Positions 1 to 4,363 of a DNA stretch of 10,170 nt are shown here, in pieces. The first letter of the stretch is position 1, and each line of letters starts with the position of its first letter. The DNA comes from Streptococcus sp. (GTDB lineage Bacteria > Bacillota > Bacilli > Lactobacillales > Streptococcaceae), in the NCBI GenBank assembly GCA_003521145.1, contig DOTL01000090.1:1-10170 (forward strand), in the 5' to 3' direction. The notes beneath the pieces were generated by a model. It searched no databases, was not told the origin of the DNA, and saw only the letters and a program-made list of their open reading frames with translations. Both the position numbers and the translations under genes were made by a program.

Positions 1-1155
1 GAAATTAGTCCCTACTCGATTTTCATAAGCCTTGATCATCTTCTTCTGTGGGGTGGCCATTGGGAACTGGTCGAAGTCCTCAGCTACTGCCCAGCATAGC
101 TCTTTATCGGTAGTGAGTCTATCGTCATTAACGCTACCTTCCACCATCTCTATAGTCCATTTTTGGTGGCTGAAGGTATGTTTTACAGGTGTAAAATCAA
201 TGTTTGTCCACTCTGGTTTGAGGGCATAATTTTCTTCAAAAATAGCCTTTTGAGAGATTGTCTCGAGAATACAATCATCCTTTTCAAAAAGACTGATTTG
301 TTGGCCAATAAAGTCTGTTTCCATGATAGGGAAGGACCAGAAACCACCAAGCAGACGCCCCTCGATATTTTTTTCGAGCAGAAATTCACCCTTTGCATTT
401 CTGATAATAAAAGCCTGAATTTGTATAGGTTTAGGCTTTTTCTTAGGCAATTTGATAGGGTACTTGTCATAAGTTCCGTTAAGATAGGCTGCACAGAAAA
501 AGCGAATTGGACTTTCGTCTGGTCTTGGATTTTTAGCTGATTCGATATCGGTCCCAAGGTCCATAAGCGCTTGATTAAAGTCACCAGGACGGTCAGGGTC
601 AATCAAAATGTCCATAATCGCTTGAAAAATCTTACGATTTTTGGCATCTCCGATATCGTAGTTAACCTCAAAGAGACGAGCCATAACTCGCATAACATTA
701 CCATCAACAGCGGGCTCTGGGAGTCCAAAAGCGATGCTAGAAATAGCACCGGCAGTATAGGGTCCGATGCCCTTGAGTTTGGCAATGCTTTCATAAGTAT
801 CTGGAAACTGGCCATCAAAGTCGTTCATGATTTGTTGAGCAGCCTTTTGCATGTTTCGGACACGTGAATAGTAACCCAGACCCTCCCAAGCTTTGAGTAG
901 CTTTTCTTCCGGAGCTTCGGCCAAATCTTTAACGATTGGGAACCAGTCTAAAAAGCGCTCGTAATAGGGAATGACAGTCTGAACCTGGGTTTGTTGTAGC
1001 ATGATTTCACTGACCCAGATATAGTAGGGGTTTTTAGTTCTACGCCATGGGAGGTCTCGTTTCTCTCGATCGTACCAGTCCAGGAGGGTGCGACGAAAAG
1101 AGGCGATTTTCTCAGCATCCCACATGACAATGCCGTATTCTTTTAAATCTAACAT
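1..1155 (-). CDS. mutY: A/G-specific adenine glycosylase MutY (3' end cut by window edge)
   Basis: MutY removes adenine mispaired with 8-oxoguanine (base excision repair). Reading from ATG at 1155, the frame stays open for 385 codons to the window edge, so the last few residues are probably missing. In order: PWR at 36-38; the SEIMLQQTQV helix (49-58) with catalytic Glu50; the helix-hairpin-helix LKGIGPYTAG (127-136); VDGNV with catalytic Asp151; and a C-terminal NUDIX-like domain (about 245 onward) with the FSH 8-oxoG recognition motif at 328-330. The C-X6-C-X2-C-X5-C iron-sulfur ligands that normally follow the catalytic domain are absent. The equivalent segment (about 201-232) holds one cysteine, C221. 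From memory, streptococcal MutY proteins share this loss and the MLDLKEYGI N terminus, which supports this start. No Shine-Dalgarno precedes the ATG. Confidence 0.95.
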   Translation of the reverse strand, partial: MLDLKEYGIVMWDAEKIASFRRTLLDWYDREKRDLPWRRTKNPYYIWVSEIMLQQTQVQTVIPYYERFLDWFPIVKDLAEAPEEKLLKAWEGLGYYSRVRNMQKAAQQIMNDFDGQFPDTYESIAKLKGIGPYTAGAISSIAFGLPEPAVDGNVMRVMARLFEVNYDIGDAKNRKIFQAIMDILIDPDRPGDFNQALMDLGTDIESAKNPRPDESPIRFFCAAYLNGTYDKYPIKLPKKKPKPIQIQAFIIRNAKGEFLLEKNIEGRLLGGFWSFPIMETDFIGQQISLFEKDDCILETISQKAIFEENYALKPEWTNIDFTPVKHTFSHQKWTIEMVEGSVNDDRLTTDKELCWAVAEDFDQFPMATPQKKMIKAYENRVGTNF

Positions 1156-1170
1156 GTATCTATTGTAGCA
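1156..1170 (-). promoter_or_regulatory. Extended -10 promoter of mutY, predicted leaderless transcript
   Basis: Read on the minus strand, TGC-TACAAT (1170-1162) is an extended -10 element. Exactly six bases separate it from the mutY ATG at 1155, so the expected +1 is the A of the start codon. No convincing -35 is visible at 17 bases, which is typical of extended -10 promoters. Confidence 0.55.
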
Positions 1171-1215
1171 AAGAAATCTTTTTTCAAAAAATTATGCGTT
1201 TTTCTGTTAAAAAGA

Positions 1216-1251
1216 TCGATAAAAGTAAGCGTTTACATTATACTGAGAGTG
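1216..1251 (+). promoter_or_regulatory. Promoter of the micro-peptide array
   Basis: A -10 hexamer TATACT (1239-1244) lies 17 bases after a weak -35 TCGATA (1216-1221, 4 of 6 matches to TTGACA). Predicted +1 is near 1251, giving a 37-base leader before the first micro-ORF. It faces away from the mutY promoter. The spacer is filled by a cre-like box. Confidence 0.5.
1224..1237 (+). promoter_or_regulatory. Catabolite-responsive element (cre), probable CcpA operator
   Basis: AGTAAGCGTTTACA matches the CcpA consensus TGWAANCGNTNWCA at 13 of 14 positions (the first T is A) and is nearly palindromic, with GTAA and TTAC arms around the central CG. It lies between the -35 and -10 of the array promoter, a position where CcpA binding normally represses. 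The match is seen directly; the regulation is inferred. Confidence 0.55.
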
Positions 1252-1255
1252 TAAA
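1232..1255. repeat. Inverted repeat TTTACA-N12-TGTAAA across the array -10/+1 region
   Basis: TTTACA (1232-1237) and TGTAAA (1250-1255) are perfect inverted 6-mers bracketing the -10 element. The left arm is shared with the cre-like box. It could be a second operator or chance. I recognise no specific regulator for it. Confidence 0.3.
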
Positions 1256-1287
1256 GAAGATAAGGATTCATCAAGGAGGTAAGAGCC

Positions 1288-1329
1288 ATGGTGAGAGTCA
1301 ATATTTCAAGGTACAAAAACGGAGACTAA
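1288..1329 (+). CDS. Micro-peptide copy 1 (13 aa), RYKNGD family
   Basis: The peptide reads MVRVNISRYKNGD. A near-perfect Shine-Dalgarno AAGGAGGT (1273-1280) ends seven bases before the ATG, the strongest in the array. It is the first ORF of the transcript. The core SRYKNGD is intact and ends directly at TAA. Function unknown; called because of the ribosome binding site and the paralogous copies downstream. Confidence 0.65.
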   Translation: MVRVNISRYKNGD

Positions 1330-1396
1330 GATCTCTAAACAAAAACAGTAGGCAAAACAAATAACTTTATCAATCATCTCTGAGGAGCGTGGCCGA

Positions 1397-1429
1397 ATGA
1401 CAGTAGGACGTTACAAGAACCGAGATTAA
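1397..1429 (+). CDS. Micro-peptide copy 2 (10 aa), RYKNGD family
   Basis: The peptide reads MTVGRYKNRD, the shortest copy, essentially the core plus three residues. A GAGGAG (1382-1387) lies nine bases before ATG. The core has Gly before Arg, and Arg replaces Gly next to the final Asp (CGA instead of GGA, one base). Function unknown. Confidence 0.6.
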   Translation: MTVGRYKNRD

Positions 1430-1436
1430 TTCAGTC

Positions 1437-1465
1437 GCATAAAATAGCTACAAGGGAGTGATACC
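1437..1465 (+). repeat. Spacer repeat, unit 1 of 2 (Shine-Dalgarno-like)
   Basis: This 29-base spacer stretch reappears at 1570-1596. Both share GC-R-TAAAATAG, a short variable part, then AAGG(G)AGTGATACC. No ATG follows in unit 1. A GTG at 1458 opens a 13-codon frame, but the AAGGGAG overlaps it, so translation is doubtful. It may be a remnant of another micro-ORF or a structured RNA element. Confidence 0.45.
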
Positions 1466-1524
1466 ACCAGAAGTCGAAAGTCAAACTCAAATCTGTTAAC
1501 TTAAGAAAAAGTGAGGTAAAGCTC

Positions 1525-1563
1525 ATGAGAAATGTTAGTAGGTATAAAATTGGAGATACTTAA
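1525..1563 (+). CDS. Micro-peptide copy 3 (12 aa), RYKNGD family
   Basis: The peptide reads MRNVSRYKIGDT. AGTGAGGT (1510-1517) lies seven bases before ATG. The core keeps S-R-Y-K and G-D, with Ile in place of Asn (ATT for AAC/AAT) and one extra Thr before TAA. Its Arg, Tyr and Asp codons (AGG, TAT, GAT) differ from those of several other copies. Function unknown. Confidence 0.6.
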   Translation: MRNVSRYKIGDT

Positions 1564-1569
1564 GCTGTT

Positions 1570-1612
1570 GCGTAAAATAGTTTAAGGAGTGATACCGATG
1601 CCAAATGAGTAA
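1570..1612 (+). repeat. Spacer repeat, unit 2 of 2, followed by a 4-codon ORF
   Basis: Bases 1570-1596 are the second copy of the spacer element at 1437-1465. Here the Shine-Dalgarno AAGGAG (1584-1589) is followed eight bases later by ATG at 1598, which opens only MPNE before TAA (1610-1612). The arrangement resembles a truncated micro-ORF or a ribosome-loading site. I cannot say whether it is used. Confidence 0.4.
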
Positions 1613-1668
1613 TCTATCGACAAAAGTTAAATGCTTAAATCTTGTAATAAAGTACCGTGGTGACGCTT

Positions 1669-1713
1669 ATGTTGATGTTTGATGTGAGTCGTTATAAGAA
1701 CGGCGACAAGTAA
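1669..1713 (+). CDS. Micro-peptide copy 4 (14 aa), RYKNGD family
   Basis: The peptide reads MLMFDVSRYKNGDK. GGTGA (1659-1663) lies five bases before ATG 1669, a weaker site than in the other copies. ATG 1675 is an alternative start. The SRYKNGD core is intact, with codons CGT, TAT, AAG, AAC, GGC and GAC, several differing from copy 1 without changing the residue. One Lys follows before TAA. Function unknown. Confidence 0.58.
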   Translation: MLMFDVSRYKNGDK

Positions 1714-1774
1714 ACCTCATTGAGTGGTCAATGGGGAGATAGGTCTCAAATCATACGAATCAGAGGTGATTACT

Positions 1775-1834
1775 ATGATGATGAATTTGGGACGTTATAT
1801 AAAAATGGAGATACACAATGATTCCTCCTTATGA
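1775..1834 (+). pseudogene. Micro-peptide copy 5, core shifted by two bases
   Basis: AGAGGTGAT (1762-1770) lies five bases before three consecutive ATG codons (1775, 1778, 1781). The frame reads MMMNLGRY, then leaves the family sequence (IKMEIHND...) and stops at TGA 1832. Dropping two bases from the TATAT at 1796-1800 restores GRYKNGDTQ and a TGA at 1819-1821, so a 2-base AT duplication probably broke this copy. A programmed frameshift is the alternative. There is no start codon close upstream in the restored frame. Confidence 0.5.
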
Positions 1835-1880
1835 AAATATTTTTTACAAAATTCCAAAAGGATGTTCTAATGACAATTGA
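1818..1880 (+). CDS. Possible 20-aa ORF coupled to micro-peptide copy 5
   Basis: ATG 1818 overlaps the frame-restored stop of copy 5 in an ATGA arrangement and has GGAG (1807-1810) seven bases upstream, embedded in the NGD codons. The peptide begins MIPPYENIFYKIPK, contains one Cys, and stops just before the terminator. No family is recognised. Its small size and the lack of a comparison make this tentative. Confidence 0.25.
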   Translation: MIPPYENIFYKIPKGCSNDN

Positions 1881-1888
1881 AGAATTTT

Positions 1889-1923
1889 AAAAGCTCATTC
1901 TAGCGTGTAAGAATGAGCTTTTT
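1889..1923. terminator. Bidirectional intrinsic terminator
   Basis: Twelve perfectly paired bases (1889-1900 with 1911-1922) enclose a 10-base loop, with GCTC next to a T run on the plus strand and a matching T run on the minus strand. It ends the micro-peptide transcript (+) and the 311-residue gene (-), which converge here. Confidence 0.85.
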
Positions 1924-1968
1924 GATATGTGGAATTTTAGTGAAAGACTCTTAGTCCTTATTGTTTAA

Positions 1969-2904
1969 CTAGACCTTTCGTAGGAGAGCCAGTCTTTTTT
2001 GTTCTTCGACTAGAGCCATAAAGATTTGGTATTGATTTTTAAGATGCGGCAGAAAGCTCTTAGGAATCCTGCTATCAAAGCTTAGGTTGTTCAGGAATAT
2101 GGGGGCGCTACTGTCTCTATGGATTTGTCCTTGGAAGAAGTAGTTGTCGGTCACGATATCAATTGAGATACGTGATGAGCGCCATCGGCGTTTGCGCATG
2201 TACTTGGGTTTCCAACGAATCTTAAGTTGCTGTTCCTTGATATACCACCCAATGATGTCTATACTAGCGGTCTGTTTCGTTTTGTCATCACAGTAGGTTA
2301 CTGGTACGCTTAAAACCTGTTGGCTTCTTGGTGAGGTTAAGAAGGGATGAAAATCAGGAATGAAGTCGTAGTCCTTGCTAGAAACTTGCGATATACCGTT
2401 TTCTTCTTGTATTTTGCTACGACTGGCGTACTTGAAGAAGTCAAAACTTTTACCCTGTCTATCTAGTCGTTCAGCTTCTAATTGATATCCTGTCACCTGA
2501 TCACCGATATTTTTAGTCGTCTTGAGGTAACGCATGATTTCTGCATCCTTGTAGTAAAGAGCTATGAGATTTTTTAGATGCTTACTAGGGTTCAGAGAGT
2601 GTAACTTATCTGGAAAAGACAAAATTTGTATACTATGAACAGAGGCCAAAGGGACAGCAGCGATACCTGATAAGAGCTTGTCTTGCTCAAAGAGGGAGAC
2701 GCTATCAAAATGACTGGTATGTCCAAGCGAATGTCTTATATCAACAACAAAGAGGTTATTTTCCTGTTTGAAAGTGATAATGTAGGTATCACTCGGACCT
2801 AAGTTTTTAAGGTTATATTCTAGGGAAGTAATAGGAATATTATAGTAGTGGTTAAAGGTTGGAAGTCCTAGTTTTTCTCCTAATTTCTTTTTATGATAAA
2901 GCAT
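1969..2904 (-). CDS. Hypothetical protein, 311 aa, unrecognised
   Basis: I do not recognise this protein. It has no signal peptide, lipobox or membrane segment, so it is probably cytosolic. Alternating hydrophobic patterns suggest beta-rich segments, for example YIITFKQENNLFVVDI around 41-56 and ASIDIIGWYI around 213-222. A strongly basic patch, KIRWKPKYMRKRRWRSSR (about 228-245), could contact nucleic acid, but that is a guess. The start at ATG 2904 has no Shine-Dalgarno. Instead an extended -10 lies exactly six bases upstream, suggesting a leaderless message. It is a single-gene unit converging on the micro-peptide array and sharing its terminator. No frame break is visible. Confidence 0.75.
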   Translation of the reverse strand: MLYHKKKLGEKLGLPTFNHYYNIPITSLEYNLKNLGPSDTYIITFKQENNLFVVDIRHSLGHTSHFDSVSLFEQDKLLSGIAAVPLASVHSIQILSFPDKLHSLNPSKHLKNLIALYYKDAEIMRYLKTTKNIGDQVTGYQLEAERLDRQGKSFDFFKYASRSKIQEENGISQVSSKDYDFIPDFHPFLTSPRSQQVLSVPVTYCDDKTKQTASIDIIGWYIKEQQLKIRWKPKYMRKRRWRSSRISIDIVTDNYFFQGQIHRDSSAPIFLNNLSFDSRIPKSFLPHLKNQYQIFMALVEEQKRLALLRKV

Positions 2905-2919
2905 TCTCTTATTTTAGCA
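2905..2919 (-). promoter_or_regulatory. Extended -10 promoter of the 311-aa gene, predicted leaderless
   Basis: On the minus strand TGC-TAAAAT (2919-2911) is followed by six bases and then ATG (2904), so the predicted +1 coincides with the A of the start codon. The geometry is the same as for mutY. The -35 region is poor. Confidence 0.5.
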
Positions 2920-3001
2920 TGAAGTTTGACCGGAGAAAAGATAAAGCATAGGGCTTAATTTTTTTCTGAGTGATTCAAATTTCATACTCTTTACTTTTTT
3001 C

Positions 3002-3030
3002 TTGCAATTTCCTTCAAACTTTGGTAGAAT
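3002..3030 (+). promoter_or_regulatory. Promoter of the rpsF-ssb-rpsR operon
   Basis: TTGCAA (3002-3007), a 17-base spacer and TAGAAT (3025-3030) form a good sigma-70/SigA-type promoter. Predicted +1 is near 3037, leaving about 70 bases of leader before rpsF. Confidence 0.75.
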
Positions 3031-3036
3031 TATTGC

Positions 3037-3107
3037 TTGTGAGTGCACCTCACTTACTCGTGGCGAAAGACCATGAGTCATTAGACCAAAAGAGGAGGAA
3101 AATATCA
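3037..3107 (+). promoter_or_regulatory. Structured rpsF leader, candidate autoregulatory element
   Basis: Two hairpins fill the leader. GTGAG/CTCAC (3039-3043 with 3049-3053) has a 5-base loop. The second is an 8-bp stem (3056-3063 with 3071-3078) capped by a GAAA tetraloop closed by C-G, with A3070 bulged. AGGAGG (3093-3098) follows. Bacterial rpsF leaders are known to bind the S6:S18 pair for feedback control; I cannot confirm that motif here. Confidence 0.5.
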
Positions 3108-3398
3108 ATGGCTAAATACGAAATTCTTTATATCATTCGTCCAAACATTGAAGAAGAAGCTAAAAACGCTTTGGTAGCACGTTTCGATTCTATCTTGACT
3201 GACAACGGTGCAACTGTTGTTGAATCAAAAGATTGGGAAAAACGTCGTCTTGCATACGAAATCCAAGATTTCCGTGAAGGACTTTACCACGTTGTCAACG
3301 TTGAAGCAAACGACGATGTAGCTCTTAACGAGTTCGACCGTCTTTCAAAAATCAACGGTGACATTCTTCGTCACATGATCGTTAAACTTGACGCGTAA
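3108..3398 (+). CDS. rpsF: 30S ribosomal protein S6
   Basis: S6 (bS6) binds 16S rRNA together with S18 in the platform of the small subunit. The 96-residue protein opens MAKYEILYIIRPN and includes the typical ESKDWEKRRLAYEI and DILRHMIVKLD segments; the length is normal for the family. The Shine-Dalgarno AGGAGG (3093-3098) is nine bases before ATG. It is the first gene of the classic rpsF-ssb-rpsR operon, eleven bases ahead of ssb, so S6 and its partner S18 are made from one message. Confidence 0.97.
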   Translation: MAKYEILYIIRPNIEEEAKNALVARFDSILTDNGATVVESKDWEKRRLAYEIQDFREGLYHVVNVEANDDVALNEFDRLSKINGDILRHMIVKLDA

Positions 3399-3409
3399 GA
3401 AGGTAAATT

Positions 3410-3928
3410 ATGATTAATAATGTCGTACTCGTTGGTCGCATGACCCGTGATGCGGAACTTCGTTATACACCAAGTAACGTTGCTGTTGCAACATTCAGCC
3501 TTGCGGTTAACCGTAACTTCAAGGGTGCTAATGGTGAACGTGAAACAGACTTTATCAACTGTGTTATCTGGCGCCAGCAAGCTGAAAATTTGGCTAACTG
3601 GGCTAAAAAAGGCGCATTGATTGGAATTACTGGTCGTATTCAGACTCGTAACTATGAAAATCAACAAGGTCAACGTGTTTACGTAACTGAAGTTGTCGCT
3701 GATAATTTCCAAATATTGGAAAGCCGTGCGGCACGTGAAGGTCACAGTGGTAGTTCTTACAACGCTGGAGGATTTGATAATTCAAATTCATTCGGTGATG
3801 GGGCTTCAACTGGTGGTTCATATGGTGGATCACAACCTGCGCAATCTACACCAAACTTCGGTCGTGACGAGAGTCCATTTGGTAATTCAAATCCAATGGA
3901 TATTTCAGATGACGATCTCCCATTCTAA
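3410..3928 (+). CDS. ssb: Single-stranded DNA-binding protein SSB
   Basis: SSB coats single-stranded DNA during replication, recombination and repair. The 172-residue protein has an N-terminal OB fold (about 1-105), from MINNVVLVGRMTRDAELRY through FINCVIWRQQAENLANWAKKG. A flexible Gly/Ser/Asn/Gln-rich linker (about 110-160) follows, then the acidic tail DDDLPF that docks partner proteins. GAAGG lies just upstream of ATG 3410, partly over the end of rpsF. Sitting between the S6 and S18 genes is the standard Firmicute arrangement. The length and tail suit the essential housekeeping SSB (sometimes called SsbA) rather than a short competence paralogue. Confidence 0.96.
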   Translation: MINNVVLVGRMTRDAELRYTPSNVAVATFSLAVNRNFKGANGERETDFINCVIWRQQAENLANWAKKGALIGITGRIQTRNYENQQGQRVYVTEVVADNFQILESRAAREGHSGSSYNAGGFDNSNSFGDGASTGGSYGGSQPAQSTPNFGRDESPFGNSNPMDISDDDLPF

Positions 3929-3969
3929 GAATGGACAAAACGAATTAAATATATAAAGGAGAAATAAAC

Positions 3970-4209
3970 ATGGCTCAACAACGTCGTGGCGGATTCAAAC
4001 GCCGTAAAAAAGTTGATTATATCGCAGCTAATAAAATCGAATATGTTGATTACAAAGATACTGAGCTTCTTAGCCGTTTCGTTTCAGAACGTGGTAAAAT
4101 TCTTCCACGTCGTGTAACAGGAACTTCAGCTAAAAACCAACGTAAAGTAACAACAGCGATTAAACGCGCTCGCGTTATGGCACTTATGCCTTACGTAAAC
4201 GAAGACTAA
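3970..4209 (+). CDS. rpsR: 30S ribosomal protein S18
   Basis: S18 (bS18) pairs with S6 on 16S rRNA. The 79-residue protein opens MAQQRRGGFKRRKKVDY and carries the conserved DYKDTELLSRFVSERGKILPRR and AIKRARVMALMPY segments. No CxxC zinc-type residues are present near the N terminus, so it looks like the zinc-free form. AAAGGAG (3955-3961) lies eight bases before ATG. It is the last gene of the operon, followed directly by a terminator. Confidence 0.97.
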   Translation: MAQQRRGGFKRRKKVDYIAANKIEYVDYKDTELLSRFVSERGKILPRRVTGTSAKNQRKVTTAIKRARVMALMPYVNED

Positions 4210-4213
4210 AAAT

Positions 4214-4240
4214 AATGCCCTCGACTGAGGGTGTTTTTTT
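4214..4240 (+). terminator. Intrinsic terminator of the rpsF operon
   Basis: CCCTC (4218-4222), loop GACT and GAGGG (4227-4231), extended by G-U and A-U pairs to 4214-4235, run into a T tract ending at 4240. It starts a few bases after the rpsR stop. Confidence 0.9.
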
Positions 4241-4316
4241 CTGCCTTGATTCTCTAAGCCTTTGTACTTTCTAGGGCTGACAGTGGAGACTTTAATTTTA
4301 TGCTTTAGGGGGAAAG

Positions 4317-4363
4317 AACAACCAACTAGCTTCTCATTTATCTTGAGAAGCTAGTTGGTTGTT
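4317..4363 (-). terminator. 20-bp perfect hairpin overlapping the lipoprotein stop codon
   Basis: Bases 4317-4336 and 4344-4363 are perfectly complementary over 20 bp around a 7-base loop. On the minus strand the 5' arm is coding (last codons of the lipoprotein gene) and the stop TGA is the first three bases of the 3' arm. The T run after it on either strand is short, so termination strength is uncertain; mRNA 3'-end protection is another possible role. Confidence 0.65.

Larger units (their letters stand above)
1251..1923 (+). other. Micro-peptide transcription unit with no conventional gene
   Basis: This roughly 670-base unit runs from the cre-overlapped promoter to the terminator at 1889-1923. 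It holds five tiny ORFs starting at 1288, 1397, 1525, 1669 and 1775 (spacings 109, 128, 144 and 106 bases). Each has a Shine-Dalgarno-like sequence and encodes a peptide ending in a shared core, aliphatic-[S/G]-R-Y-K-N-G-D, with zero to two extra residues. Within the core, fixed residues use different codons in different copies (R: AGG/CGT; Y: TAC/TAT; K: AAA/AAG; D: GAC/GAT). The peptides are short, charged and lack a hydrophobic segment, so they do not look like exported signal-peptide precursors. No larger ORF lies on this strand here. The family is unknown to me. Confidence 0.6.

Noticed and set aside
183..602. 139-codon ORF on the minus strand within mutY
   Set aside because: It is out of frame with the clear MutY reading and has no family features; a shadow of the gene.
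1458..1499. 13-codon GTG ORF (x-IPPEVESQTQIC)
   Set aside because: The AAGGGAG overlaps the GTG, leaving no spacing for initiation.
1605..1682. 25-codon ORF beginning MSNLSTKVK and containing KYRGD, overlapping copy 4
   Set aside because: The nearest Shine-Dalgarno is 15 bases away and better serves ATG 1598; the YRGD part coincides with the copy 4 ribosome binding site, so the likeness to the core is probably chance.
1251..1834. CRISPR array or tandem non-coding repeat as the explanation of the micro-ORF region
   Set aside because: Repeat similarity is at the residue level with codon changes, spacings are irregular (106-144 bases), and no constant direct repeat exists.
1831..1890. 19-codon ORF beginning MKIFFTKFQKD
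   Set aside because: No ribosome binding site upstream and it runs into the terminator stem.
2970..3107. N-terminal extension of S6 from ATG 2970
   Set aside because: It would begin upstream of the promoter at 3002-3030; ATG 3108 has AGGAGG and the standard S6 N terminus.
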